In this document: positions 21,690 to 33,450 of the stretch, piece by piece
Numbering within the stretch: the stretch's first letter is position 1
Layout of the letters: each line of letters begins with the position of its first letter
Origin: Forficula auricularia
Taxonomy: Eukaryota; Arthropoda; Insecta; Dermaptera; Forficulidae
Assembly: GCA_024734495.1 (NCBI GenBank)
Contig: JALMQS010000085.1
Span: 19,476,474-19,540,473, forward strand
Direction of reading: 5' to 3'
Length of the DNA stretch: 64,000 bases
The notes under the pieces: model-generated
Database searches by the model: none
What the model was told of the DNA's origin: nothing
What the model saw: the letters and a program-made list of their open reading frames with translations, nothing else
Made by a program: the position numbers and the translations under genes

Positions 21690-22172
21690 AATTTACTTTG
21701 GTCAAATATTGTAATCGTGCATAAAAAAAGTGTTTTTTTTTCAAAATATCTCAAAAACGGCTCAAACTATTTTTATTAAAAAAATTGGACAAGACCCTGG
21801 CATTCCGGTCTACAAAAAAGCTCTAATAAGTAAACATCTAAAAAATTATATTTTTTGAGATAATAATTGTTTTGTCAAAATGTCTCTTATTTAGTCTGTG
21901 CGTTACCAAATTTTTGTGGACGAGCTAGCTCAAAAACTACTGTGAATATCAAAACGAAATTTCACATGTAGTTTTGGTGCATATCGACCTAAAAAGAGGA
22001 TGGAGGGGGGGGGGGGGGGTTAAAAATTAAAAATCTAGGCCGTTTGAGCAAACTCAAACAAATTTTGTATACATAATCAGTGGACCCCCAGAAGACTAAA
22101 AATGCAAAAACTAACCGCACAAAATGGGGGGAATCAGAAATTGAAAATCTTGCCCCTTGTACCAAACTCTGT
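21690..22172 (+). mobile_element. ACTTTACCATAC MITE, 3' truncated
   Basis: Starts without its terminal motif (TTTACTTTGGTCAAATATTG) and runs through CGTGCATAAAAAAAGTGTTT, GGACGAGCTAGCTCAAAAAC and TTTTGTATACATAATCAGTG. It stops where the non-LTR fragment begins; the right half is absent. Confidence 0.8.
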
Positions 22173-22730
22173 GGAGAGGAGCCTCCAAAATATTCTCTTG
22201 CTACCCTTGATGCAATTCAGAAACGAGCCGTCAGGCTAATTGACGATTCTACCCTCACCGACTCCCTCGACTCGCTGGCTCATCGAAGAGATGTCTCTGC
22301 CCTTTCCCTTTTCTATAGATACTATCACGGCAGGTGCTCTGATGAGATAAAATCAATAATTCCCCCCAAAGCATACTTTGCACGCAGCACACGTTTTGCC
22401 GACTCCCAACACTCTTTTGCGGTCAAATTGGAAAAGTGCCGGACCACTTCATTCGCGAATACATATATCCCCATGACTTCAAGGAACTGGAACTCTCTCC
22501 AGCCTCTATCTTTCCCAGCACCTATGATCTTCAAACCTTCAAAACCAGGGTGCATAGACACCTACGTCTACACCCTCTCACTTAATCAACTTTCCCTTCT
22601 CTTCGGTAATGCAAGGGTCTTTCGAGATCCATAGGGGCTACACCTTTACTGGTGCACCCCTTCTTGCATTCGATTGCATTAAAACAAGTTTGAACTTGTT
22701 TTCGGGCCTGTTTCTAATAATAATACTAAA
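22173..22730 (+). mobile_element. 5'-truncated non-LTR retrotransposon (Jockey/I-like)
   Basis: Only the last ~130 codons of the polymerase ORF plus ~145 bp of 3' UTR remain. The 3' end is TAATAATAATA (about 22715-22727), a simple-repeat tail as in I and Jockey-type elements. It is inserted in, or joined to, a MITE. Severe 5' truncation is typical of target-primed reverse transcription. Confidence 0.8.
22185..22585 (+). pseudogene. Reverse transcriptase C-terminal region, frameshifted
   Basis: LDAIQKRAVRLIDD, LAHRRDVSALSLFYRYYHG, RSTRF and RNWNSL are the conserved C-terminal motifs of insect non-LTR polymerases, downstream of the catalytic domain. One missing base near 22500 shifts the frame after WNSL; the expected STYDLQTFK and stop (TAA, 22583-22585) continue in the next frame. 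The open frame starting at 22080 begins in MITE sequence, so that start is not real. The catalytic YADD region is absent. Confidence 0.85.
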
Positions 22731-22734
22731 CCAG

Positions 22735-23207
22735 AAAGCGTAGACAATTTTGTGGTCGTTGACCTTCCCTCGACTGGTCATTAACAGTAATTAGTTAGTT
22801 AAATTTAAACCAGCTCTGTGCCCTGACCATTTGTCGATTTTTAAATTTCATTGACTTTATTATAAAGAGATGTAAATAATTGTATATTCGTATGTTGTTT
22901 CATTTTAAATTTGTATATATATGTATGTGTGTGTTGTGTGATTGAGCTTTTTATCAATGTTCTGTACAAACTGATGGAGTGGGCACACAACACACACACA
23001 CACATACATATATATACAAATTTAAAAAATGAGACAACATAACAGAATATACAATTATTTACATCTCTTAGTCAATGAAAGTCCAATGAATCTTGAAAAT
23101 CGAAATGGTCAGCACCAGAGCTGGTTTAAACTTAGCTAACCACTACTGTTAATGAGCAGTCGAAGGGAAGGTCAGCGGCCACAAAATTGTCTACTTTCTC
23201 GCTACGC
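22735..23207. mobile_element. Foldback, AGACAATTTTGTGG termini
   Basis: The arms (about 22737-22950 and 22985-23207) are inverted copies through GTAGACAATTTTGTGG, ACCAGCTCTG, AGATGTAAATAATTGTATAT and TATATATGTATGTGTGTG. The centre lies near 22965. No ORF. Confidence 0.85.
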
Positions 23208-23244
23208 ACGATTAATCCCTAACCTGTTGTGTGGTCCCACAGTT

Positions 23245-23291
23245 TTCCACTGAGGAAGAGATGCTGAGAACGCTCTCAGAAATATTTGGAG
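23245..23291 (+). ncRNA. Hammerhead-ribozyme-like motif
   Basis: Stem I TTCCA (23245-23249), CTGAGGA (23250-23256), A, stem II GAGA (23258-23261) with TCTC (23274-23277), A, GAAA (23279-23282), TATT, then stem I partner TGGAG (23287-23291). All core bases are present and both stems pair. The A opposite A at the base of stem II is an unusual mismatch. It stands ~40 bp right of a foldback, next to GCTACGC, and only ~75 bp from the assembly gap. Confidence 0.5.
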
Positions 23292-23367
23292 CAACCTAAT
23301 TTGAAAAGCAAAATAAATTACTGGAAAGACTAGCCATTAAGTTTATTTATCCATAACAATAAAAAAA

Positions 23368-23467
23368 NNNNNNNNNNNNNNNNNNNNNNNNNNNNNNNNN
23401 NNNNNNNNNNNNNNNNNNNNNNNNNNNNNNNNNNNNNNNNNNNNNNNNNNNNNNNNNNNNNNNNNNN
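23368..23467. other. Assembly gap, 100 N
   Basis: Exactly 100 N, the usual placeholder for a scaffold gap of unknown length. Distances across it should not be trusted. A minus-strand frame spanning it is an artefact. Confidence 0.99.
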
Positions 23468-26395
23468 TAGATTTAAGTAAACTGGTAACACCAAAAGTAA
23501 ACCAATAAAATCAGATGTCAAATAATCAGTCAAGTTCAGAAATCCAATAGAAGATTATTTGATTTCTGAAGGCGGGGGGAATGTGACGAAAACCATCGTC
23601 ATACTTATAATTGTGAATAAAATTAAATATTATATGTTAAAATAATTGTTTAAACTATAATTAAAATAAAGTGATATAAAAAAGAATTTGAATGAACGCT
23701 GGAAAGGAACATGTAATGACATCTATAGACAAAGAGACCTCGATAAATCACCGCTGATTGATTAGTGTCGCCCTGTCGTGGCATAATTACTAATTAAGTC
23801 TGCTTAGCTAGGAGGAAAGCGGCCTCCGGGCGAAAAGATCTCCCTCTTGTATATTGACCTTCAAAGTGATAACACCTAAGTCGTATGAGTCCCAGTGAAT
23901 TACATCTGTTAGCAAAAAATCTTTGTGAATCCACCTAATCTCATTACATTTTGGATTTGTGAATGTGTCCGTGAACCTGTTACGTGTGATTCTACAGAGG
24001 GAAAAGGATATTTGCCAGAAAAATCGGCAGAGCTCGGACTTCGGCGAACACCGGCGTTGTCGGCGTGTGTCCTTGGACACGTGTTCAATTACCTGTGGAA
24101 GCCAACAGCTAAGTAAAACATTGAAGTGCATTCAATTGAATTATCAAACTCCCTACGTACTTTTTTTTTCAATATACAATTGAGCATAATTCGCGGCCGG
24201 TTCGAATTAATAACTAACGCGGGCTAAAATCAACGCATGGCGTCATATTGAACTCTTTGATGTTTCATTCAATTTCGTAAAAACTATTGAACTCAAACAC
24301 TTAAAATATTTAAAATTAACAATTTAAAAATAAAATTTTATAAAATTTGTATTGAATTATATTTAACTTTAAGTTTGAATGATTAATTAAAGCAAACACT
24401 TTCAATCATCCCGGTCACCTTAATAAGGAATTAATCAAATTAAATTAGAATCAAATACTAAATCAAAGTAATTTGATTGCAATAAAACATTCGAAAAAAA
24501 AAAAACCTTGAATTAAAAGCAAATTTTTTTAATATTAAAATTAAATTAGCTGGTAATTGAAAAATACTAAAAGAAAGATGGCGGACCCACGCTGTGTCAT
24601 GTGATCAGAATATTGAAACCGCGGGAGGAAAGTAATTCTGGGAATTGTCACTGCACTATTAGAAAAAAAAGTAAACAAAACAAGTTTAACTTATAGTAAA
24701 TGTATAGTTCCCAAATGGGTCGGTAGTATCCGAAGCAGTTGACAACTCCATTTCAATAAAACCTACCTAGTGGTCAAGAGAATAATGACACAAATCACAG
24801 ACAAAATTCCGATCCATTCTTCACAATAAATCATTAAATCAATTGAATATGCATTGAAGCGTATTCCAATACCAGTTATTCATAAAACGTTTAAATTAAA
24901 TAATCGCAATTATTATTTAGCGGATGTGTTATTGCAGCAAATTACCAAAATATAATAATAACCTTTATTGAGAAAATTTATTTTAAATTAAAATTAATAA
25001 TATTATAAGAAATACATGATTACGACCAAAGGTTGAAATTGTTTAATTTAATTAATTAAATTAAGATTTGTGTGAAAATTTGAAAGAGTTAAACACCTGA
25101 TTGAAGTGTAATCAGGCAGTATATTTGACGTCAAATGAATCAGGGAAGCGAGTGACATCTGTCAAAACAAATAGTATTTGACAACTGTCAAAATATGTAA
25201 ATAAACAAACCATGTCATCAACATTAATGAATGGTTAAATCAAATAAACCAAAACTAAATAATTACATATAGATTAAATTAACTGATAAAGACTGCTAAT
25301 TGCATATAATTAGATAATAAAACTATTTATACCAAATTTAAAAAATTAAATAAAACTAAATATTATAACTCACCTGTCAAAATTTGACTGAAGGAATTAG
25401 GGCTTTTGAATATTAATTTTTATTAATACTGACTTCCCAATTAATTATTTTCTCAAGTGAACAATCAATTCTGTACAGTTTTGATTAATTTAATAGTGAT
25501 AATTAATTTGAATAAATTATTTTATATTAAAATTTAAATTTCCAGTCAATTGGGTTGTACCAATCGATAATTCATTGTTTACATTTAATTAATGTATTGT
25601 TAGAACCAATTTTGAATAGATTGTTTACAATAACATTTTAACTTCAATTCTTGATTATTCTCAAGTGAAGAATTAATTGTTCACCATTGAAATATCGTGA
25701 TAAATTATTTCATTATTGTTATTATTAATTATAATTACTTACCTTAAGTTACCAACAAATTTATAATTGATAAATTTTGTTTACAAGGTAAACTTAGTAA
25801 AGTCACGATTTCAATTATTATAAATAAACAATATTTTTAATATAAACAAATTCCAGTTACTTGAATTGAATTAATTTACCTGGTTCTATTATCAATCCTT
25901 CTATAGACAATAAGATTTTTTTCTTTTCAGCTTCCAATTTCAGGTAACTGATCGCTCCAGTTCGTTTTACCCTTAATTAAAAGGAAAATTTTCTACCAGG
26001 TTGATTTTTGGTTTATTTTTTCCAGTATCTGTTCCAAAAGGTACTTCCCTGTGCAGCATCTTTAGCCTCATCAATATTTCACTTAATTAACGGGGGGCTA
26101 ATCACAATAACATCATTTAGACCAACAAGGGCGCAACTTAGCGAAGCAGATAAAGACCACTAACACCTTTAATTCAGCATTGCGCCTTTTAATATAATTT
26201 ATAGAGCGTCTAAGCATAGCGGATTATCTCCCTAAGTACACCCTGCTCGTAAACCATTTTATTGTTGCAACCTACTCAATATTGTCTCATCTTCAATATT
26301 GAGGAGAAGTGCAAGGAGTAGCTTGGTCAGAGCGCAAACTGGGCGAAGTAAAATAAACAATAAATTATTTTACAAGTCCAGGTTTGTCTACACTC
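23468..26395. other. Low-copy region without recognised repeats
   Basis: The longest stretch without copies elsewhere in the window. 23700-24120 is GC-richer and codon-like but all frames are short (up to 107 codons, minus, 23808-24131) with no family recognised. 24575-24660 contains AAGATGGCGGAC and GTCATGTGATC, which resemble YY1-type and E-box-type promoter sites. TTTGACGTCAAA at about 25128 resembles a CRE. 25920-25950 has pyrimidine-rich TTTTTTTCTTTTCAG, a possible splice acceptor. A 5' non-coding exon or regulatory DNA is possible but unproven. Confidence 0.35.
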
Positions 26396-26504
26396 TATAT
26401 ATATATTAGATAGTCTTGATTAATATAGCTGAATAGCTATTCAATATACAAATACATATTATTAGTAATGAAGCTGTTGAAGATTTTTTTGTGATTAATT
26501 TAAA

Positions 26505-27222
26505 GATAAGAGTAAATAAATATTATATTTAATATGGATTTACTATGAGTTAAGGATACTAGGTCACTTATTTCACATTAAAATTAAAAAATTAAAAGAT
26601 ATAAAAAAAATTTTCTTTTTTCAATATATATATTTCGGGCTGTCAACCCATCTTCAGGAAATACAGAAAGTAACTAATTCAACTTATTGAATAACAGGTT
26701 ATATATGTGTTTGTTGAACAGTGGGAAATAATTTTTAAATTATTTTAAAAGGACCCTTTCATTTAAGATATTGTTGGGAAGAATGTCGGGTTGGCGTTTG
26801 TTGACATAGGATTGTTTTAATATCCAAGCGGATAAATCATTCCCAACCTAGAGACACAAGTCAATGAACTTACTAACTTTCCTTTCACCCAAACAATCCT
26901 ATGTCAACAAACGCCAACCTGATATTCTTTCTTAACAATAGCTTAACAGAAAGTGTCCTTTTAAAATAGTTTAAAAATTATTTCCTCTGTTCAATAAACA
27001 CATATATATCCTGTTATTCAATAAGTTGAATTAGTTACTTTCTGTATTTCCTGAAGATGGGTTGACAGCCCGATATATATATATTGAAAAAGAAAAAAAA
27101 ATTTATATCTTTTAATTTTTTTAATTTTAATGTGAAATAAGTGACCTAGTATCCTTAACTCATAGTAAATCCATATTAAATATAATATTTATTTACTCTT
27201 ATCTTTATTAAAGATGTTTCAC
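26505..27222. mobile_element. Foldback with inverted hammerhead-like motifs
   Basis: The arms 26505-26830 and 26880-27222 are inverted copies: GATAAGAGTAAATAAATATT, ACTAGGTCACTTATTTCACA, the ribozyme-like block, and CCTATGTCAACAAACGCCAA near the centre. TTTCACCTTGCACC follows the right end, resembling the TTTCACCTAGAACC that follows the Penelope-like element at 52665. Probably a solo inverted pair of Penelope-type terminal repeats. Confidence 0.8.
26618..26661 (-). ncRNA. Hammerhead-ribozyme-like motif, left arm
   Basis: On the minus strand: stem I TTTC, CTGAAGA, T, stem II GGG-TTGACAG-CCC, GAAA, a TATATATATT stem III/loop, and stem I partner GAAA. All core residues present. The right-arm copy (27047-27085, plus) has GATA in place of GAAA, so it should be inactive. 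Confidence 0.55.
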
Positions 27223-27249
27223 CTTGCACCAACACCACAATCTCTGCTA

Positions 27250-27575
27250 ATTATGTGATTAATTTGATTAAAAACATGTAATGCTCAGTTCGACCGTGGG
27301 CGCTGAGGTCGTCAGTGTGTTGATTTTTTGACTGGACTGTACGTGGAGTCTATATAAATGATTGGATAAAAAATACTTGATAGGTTTCACATTAAGAGTC
27401 TATATAAACCTGACCGACATGTGATTGGCTCAGTTAACCTATTATAGGAGTGGGTGCTCATACTTGAGAACGATCGCAGAATAAGTCGATCGAAACTTCG
27501 TAGTTATATTGTATTATTTGTTCGTGTTCAATAAATAAATATAATTAATTATGTGTGATTTAAATAAAAATTGAA
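27250..27575 (+). repeat. LTR-like repeat segment
   Basis: Contains two GAGTCTATATAAA TATA-like motifs (27346 and 27397), a GGAGTGGGTGCTCA box, GTCGATCGAAAC, and AATAAATAAAT (about 27530) like a polyadenylation signal. The part 27436-27575 recurs twice as an inverted pair at 40128-40395. The order promoter-then-poly(A) suggests a solo LTR, but no terminal TG...CA or target duplication could be fixed. Confidence 0.5.
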
Positions 27576-28500
27576 ATTTTAAATACATATAATGTTTTTG
27601 TCTCACTAGCCAACCAATTCTTACGTGTACCTACCTGTACAAGTGCCTAGAAGCAAACGAATTCAATTTTCGGCAGGTGGAGGATAAAAACTTTATTTAT
27701 TTTCTATAGGTGAACATGTTTTAATGATAAATATACATTAGAGAATTGATCTGAGCCATACAAAATGTGATAAAAGTCAATTGATCGATGAAAAGCCGAG
27801 GAAGAGACATGTTCTGAATTCTTTTCTATCGTAAACATCTTCAGGTCCAATTCCTGCTTCCTTATAAATTACCCTAATTTTTCCTTCCCGTCGAGAAAAA
27901 TGGCAAACGGATACAATGAATATCGATGACAAAATAAAAACGGCAGGGGGAAATTGGAAGGAGATTAATCTTTGCTCCTAGGTGGATGAATCGAGAGGTC
28001 TTAGACTTATTGCGCAGGGACAAAAACAGCCAAAGCCGGCGAAAAAATGTTCCGAGAAATCCAAAAGAAGATATTCGAGAACAATTAATCTGTCGTGACT
28101 TTAAGCCCTTCCATTCGAGATATCAAACAAATCGAGGCTGATTCGAAATCAGGGCTCTAGTCCGGAGGATTCGTCCGAATTTAAGCAAATAAATTTCTCG
28201 AAGGGGAGATAGCGAAGCGAGCAAAGAGAATCTGCTCAGTAGGGTGAAACGAAAATCTCCTTTTTTTAAATTTTTTTTATTTTGTATTTGTAATAGTGGC
28301 CAAAATTTGCATTTTAGGTTCATAAATAAAGGACAAAAATTTACTTGTCATATTTCAATATCTTAAGGTGCCGCGAAGATTTTAATATTATTTAAAATTT
28401 GAAAATTTTGCAAAAAATTTTTTTTTTTAAATGTTTTTAATTATTAAATTCCATCGCATCTATATTATTTAGTGAATTAAGTATGTTATCAGGTATTTGG
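27576..28500. other. Low-copy DNA
   Basis: 28000-28260 is GC-richer and has no second copy in the window (CCGGAGGATTCGTCCGAATT is a small palindrome). The open frame at 28123-28323 (minus) has no recognised homology. 28380-28500 is AT-rich. Confidence 0.35.
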
Positions 28501-28537
28501 ACTGACAAGTAGAAAATCAAACAATTCTCATCGGTTT

Positions 28538-28578
28538 ACGCAACGTTTCGCCAATTTTATTTCGGCTTCATCAGACGT
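28538..28578 (-). ncRNA. Hammerhead-ribozyme-like motif
   Basis: On the minus strand: stem I ACGT, CTGATGA, A, stem II GCCGA with TTGGC (one G-T pair), GAAA, CGTT, stem I partner GCGT. Core residues are intact. The flanks do not form a foldback, so this is a single-copy representative of the motif in the window. Confidence 0.55.
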
Positions 28579-28847
28579 CTAAAAATGCAAAAAAGAGAGT
28601 TTTAGAAAAATTACATTAATATAAAAAAAAAAATCATTTTTTCTTTTTTTCTTTCTTTTCTCACTCAATCAACAAAGAATATCACACACAACATAAATCA
28701 ATGATTATCACAGGTCGACAAAAATTTGTCCCCGTAAACCTAACAATGGATTCCAGTAGAGTTTTATACGCTGATTATCATGCAATTTCTCGATTAGATT
28801 AGATATTAAAGAGCAATATTTGAAATCAAAATACAACTTGATGGCTT

Positions 28848-28985
28848 ACATGCCATAATCTCTGGAGCATCCCATCCACGACTGGACACGCCTAGCTCTT
28901 ACGCAGCTTTCGCTCTTCTGCGCGCATCCGCTTGCCTAAATACAGGCTCACCAACGTCATAAATTAAGTTCAAATTCACACTATA
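28848..28985 (+). repeat. Dispersed repeat shared with 8408-8570
   Basis: Same order of blocks as the first copy (CTCTGGAGCATCCCATCCAC, CGCCTAGCTCTTACGCAGCT, TTGCCTAAATACAGGCTCAC) with about one difference per ten bases. Confidence 0.75.
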
Positions 28986-30744
28986 TTTTCGGGATTTTAA
29001 TTAGTACAGATATTTATTTATATTTTATAATTCGATATTTTTCTTATACGGGAAAAGATCCAGCATCTTAAATTACAAATTATTATATTGTACAACAAGC
29101 AGAAAATTGTGCATAACATATGTATTTATTTACCATAATTTAAGAGCTTACAGGATGAGCCTTACAAATTCTTATGAGTGCTAAAGTGCATATCCCGGCG
29201 AGTGTAGACTATAATTTTTCTAGGCTTTACCAGATTGATCAACAAAAATTTCTCTCCGTAAAACTAATAATTGATTCCAGTAGAATTTTATAGGCTGATT
29301 ATCATGCAATATCCTGATTTTTTAAAACAAGTCAGAGTTTTGAGATATTATCGATCAAAACTACGAAAAATGCCATTTTGACCTATTTTCAAGTCCCATT
29401 TGAAATCAAAATATTTTGTTGACGTAATAGAAAACAGCTTCATCTTTGATTTTCAAATTACCACTTATCTTTAGCTCAATTAGAAATCTAGTTATATCTA
29501 AAAAACTAAAACTCCGTGATTATCAAGGATAATAAACATAGATAAAAACATATGGTCTTAGTTTTTTAGTTATATCTAATGGGACTCTTAAATAGGTCAA
29601 AATGGCCTTTTTCGTCGTTTATTATTATTATAACCACTACCAATATATATGTAATAGGTATAGGTATTTTTCCTTAATTTTGATGCACAATGAATAGAAA
29701 AATCATGAAATAAATTTTAGGAAAATATTTTTTTTCGACCTGTGTTATAATTTAATTATGAGATATGCAGATATTTCTGAATTAGATCAATTGTCCATGA
29801 CTCTTTTTACAGTATATTTTTACTAAATCTTTTGTCTTTGGCTCTCTATATATGGCCTGAATAATTATTTAATTTATATAAAAATCTTTTGAATGACTGG
29901 ATTATTATTAGGTAATATTTTTGGATGATTTTAACGTTTTCTTCTACATGTAGATATTTGTACAAAATGTAGTTGTAAAACAAGAAAACGACATAAAAAT
30001 TATTTATTTTACAAAATAGCAACTTATTGGAAAATTATTCGAAATAATAGTAAAAAATTGGACTTTTATCAAATTGTATCGTTCGTTCTTGCGGCAACTC
30101 AAGACATGATATAATCACTGTCTGAAAATTTTGATGCCTTTTTTACATAAATTAACAATTATTTTTTGGTATTACACTAACAATTTATTGTTTTTAACTA
30201 CAAACAAACAAAAACTAAGAATATAGCCAAATCTGTTAATTTATGAAACTTAATCGTTCTTGCGGCACCTCAAAAGCTCAAGACATGCTCCAGTCACTTT
30301 TATATTTTTTTTTCGTCTTTCCTATTAGTAAAGGCAACTTTTCCACGGTATTACAAATAAAAAATTAAAATTTGTATTTTCCGTTCCACCCTACTGCTTA
30401 GCCATCTGAATTCATCATCACCAATGCAAGGATTATCTAAATAAATTATTATGAAATATTTATTTTGCTCTGAATTTTGAACACCTCCAATAATAATATG
30501 ACATTGCCAAAATGATAAAATAATACAAATCGATCGGTAATAAAAAAATATTTAATGCGATATTTTAATATATTTTTATTGTAGTTGTAATTATTTAGGA
30601 AGATTTATTTTTATGAATTCTTATAAAGAATTTATTTGTGAACTAGGAGAATCGCATTTTCACACTTTTTATGAGACATATTGATTTGCTATAATGTGTA
30701 TTTTTCATTAAAAATAATTTTCCCTTTTTAGGATTTAACTTTCA
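28986..30744. other. AT-rich low-copy DNA with a local duplication
   Basis: TTGTATCGTTCGTTCTTGCG, GCAACTCAAGACATGAT (30080) and TTAATCGTTCTTGCGGCACC, AAGACATGCTCCAGTCACTT (30246) are a diverged direct duplication ~165 bp apart. 29300-29620 holds inverted repeats of GTTTTTAGATATAACT type. No gene. Confidence 0.4.
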
Positions 30745-31735
30745 CCCTTGATTGTAACTCATTTTCAAACGTCATTGAAAGTACAGTTTATAGTTTTGAT
30801 GTTACCATTTTACACGTTCTGCCTTACAATTTCCCTTCTTCAGAGCACGAAATGAAGGGGTAAAATTTATAGACTAAATTAACATATAGTGAAAATATAA
30901 TGACTCTGGAATGCTAAAACTTGACTTGTTGGTAGAGTTTGGTACATTAATAAAGAGTGAAATCGAAAAACCGCAACTTTCCCTTCTTCAGAACATAAAA
31001 TGAAGAGGTTAAATTTATATGATAGATTAACACATAGTAAAAATACAATAAACCTCTAGAAGGATGAAATTTGACATAGTACTTACCTACTGGCAGAGTT
31101 TGTCACATAAATAAAGAAGGACATCGAAAAACGAAACGTTTCTTTCATCAGTATCTTAAATGAAGGAGGGAAGGTCATAATCTAAGCAATCTTCAAGTAA
31201 AAATTCAACAAGCCTGGAATACTAAAATATGGCACGTCGGTAGAATTTGGTCCATTAATAAATGAGGAAATCTCAAAACCAAAACTTTCACTTCTTCAGG
31301 AAACAAAATTAAAGGAGTGAAGATTATAATCTAAATTATGATCAAATAAAAATTCAAAGACAATAAAATGCTAAAATTTGGCATGTTACTAGAGTTTGAG
31401 GCATTAATATCGAAATACGTTCCCTTCTTGAGCATCTAAAATGAAGGAGTGAAATTTATGAGCTAAATTAACTAAGAGTGAAAGTTCATCGACACTAGAA
31501 TGATCAAATTTGAAATTCTACAATAATTTAAATCCCTAATAAAGTGAGGAATCGAAAAAGATCAATTAAAGTCGGGAATCTTGAAGGCTAAATTCCCATC
31601 AAACTTACAAATAGAATTGGAATCTAAACAAAAACTCTTGAGTAAAAAATGGGTAAATTTCATTAATAAAAATCGTTTGCCAAAAAAAGTAGTGAGATCT
31701 AATGTGCTGCCAAGTTCAACTTCATAAATTTAGCA
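30745..31735 (-). repeat. Tandem array, ~146-bp units, inverted relative to 50555-51905
   Basis: Five units marked by CTTCTTCAG-type text at about 30836, 30983, 31146, 31292 and 31430. Each unit also has GAAATTTATAGACTAAATTA and CTAAAATTTGGCATGTTNGT (minus-strand sense reversed). The far end (AGATCTAATGTGCTGCCAAG at 31695) matches the start of the plus-strand array near 50565, so the two loci are homologous over their whole length. Confidence 0.85.
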
Positions 31736-32898
31736 ACTTCAATTAAAAGAGAAGTTTTTCATTTCACATTTTCTATTTATATTTATTGATTTCACATTTT
31801 TAGTTGAAATTATTTTCCTAAAACTTGGCATGATACTGTGTATGAGTGAGAAATTCTTTTCAATTTTTTATTTTTTCTCCAATACAATATTTGCTCTGAT
31901 AAATTTTTACTAAAATAACATATGTATATATAATAAATAATTGGTAATTGCACTTAAATTATCCTGAAATGATTTATCACCAATAATAAACATCGGCAAA
32001 ATTTTATAAAGATTTATTATTCTAAATTCAATTGCAAATTAATTATCTTGTTTGGAAAATTCGGTCGATAAAAAATGTTTTTATTTTCATCTCATTTAAT
32101 AATATATTTGGCGTTACCGACGAATATTTTTCGCCAATTAATAAAGTCCTCGGTGTTGGGCAAGGGCTTGCCCAAGCGGCCATTTTCTGCACAATAAATT
32201 GTATAGCCACCGTGCGCTCCGATATTTACGCGCAATTAATTGAAATAAATTACACAAATATCTTTTTTTAAATAAATTCACTTTGAATATATAAGATTTT
32301 AATCAATTTCATCAATCATTTGGACTTTATGAAAAATTATTAACTAAAATTAAATGTAGGTATTTATATTGAGACAAGAGGGTCAAGCTGAAAATAAATC
32401 TGCTTTTATATTTGCGTATCTATAAAATTATTAATATATCACATTAAAATTAATAAGCATAGATAAATAACAATCATTTAGATAGTTTGTTTTTAATGTA
32501 ACATGAATTATTAGGTTTTTTTAGTTATTTTTTGGGTTAATTGAATCCTATGACAATTAATACTTTTATTTATTCTTATAAAATATATCATTATAAAATA
32601 GATTTTTATTAGAGTGCAAGACTTGGGAGTCTTTTAAACCAATTTTTTTTTAAGAAACAGGAGATATCGCACGGAACCAATAAAAATTATTATTTCTTCT
32701 GTAGCACCACATTTCGAAAAACTCCAATCTCTTTCCGCTTCTCCAATAGTCCATGAATATGCTCCATACACATGTCTTCAAAGCACCTCGTATTTTCCAA
32801 GCTGTTTGAGGAGGAGCATAGTAGTTTTTGTTTTGAATTAAACCCCATTTTATCCTGTGAAATTAGTGATTTAATTTCTTTTTGGCTCCTCCCATCCC
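31736..32898. other. Low-copy DNA with a possible conserved non-coding block
   Basis: 32030-32262 is denser than its AT-rich surroundings: GGCGTTACCGACGAATATTT, TCGCCAATTAATAAAGTCCT, GGCCATTTTCTGCACAATAA, TATTTACGCGCAATTAATTG. It has several TTAATTA/CAATTA homeodomain-type cores. An open frame (32032-32271) exists but shows no family. The rest is AT-rich. Confidence 0.35.
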
Positions 32899-32931
32899 AA
32901 TATATATATATATAATATAATATATATATAT

Positions 32932-32982
<51 letters not shown>

Positions 32983-33015
32983 GGTATATATATGTAGGTA
33001 TATATATAAATATAT
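32899..33015. repeat. (TA)n microsatellite with GTAGG interruptions
   Basis: Nearly pure TA dinucleotides from 32899 with TATATGTAGGTATATA twice near 32980-33000. The minus-strand open frame of I and Y residues here is an artefact. Confidence 0.95.
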
Positions 33016-33450
33016 ATGTTGCAGTAAAACTCGGTTTTTAGTAAGAACGTGTTCTTATTAGATAAAACACGTTTCACTGAATACCTTTGTGGCAACAAGA
33101 ATTTACTGATGTTAGTTAAATTTGATCCAAAGGTCTAGAATCTTCATTTTGGACCTTCCGCTTCATTTTGGGTGTTTATTTTCAAAAATAAATTTAAACG
33201 AAAATGTCAAAAATTACATCTTTATTAGAAGCAAAGTTGTAGAGGATGTAATTTTTGACATTTTCGTTTAAACATTTTTTGAAAATAAACAACCAAAATT
33301 AGGCCCAAGGTCAAAAATGAAGATTCTAGATCTTTGGACCAAACTCAACCTCATTAGTAAATTCTAGTTGCCACAAGGGTATTCGGTGAAACGCGTTTTG
33401 ACTAGTAAGAGCCAGTTCTTATTAGGAACAGGTTTTTACTGCAACATATA
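33016..33450. mobile_element. Foldback, TATATGTTGCAGTAAAA termini
   Basis: ATATGTTGCAGTAAAACTCG at 33016 and its inverse TTTTTACTGCAACATATATA ending about 33450. The arms share CGTTTCACTGAATACC/GGTATTCGGTGAAACG, AGATCTTTGGACCAAA and ATTTTTGACATTTTCGTTTA, around a loop near 33230. Inserted in TA-rich DNA with TATATATA on both sides. Confidence 0.85.

Noticed and set aside
23330..23533. Minus-strand frame spanning the gap
   Set aside because: It runs through 100 N and is meaningless.
32871..33098. Minus-strand frame of alternating I and Y
   Set aside because: Translation of a (TA)n microsatellite.
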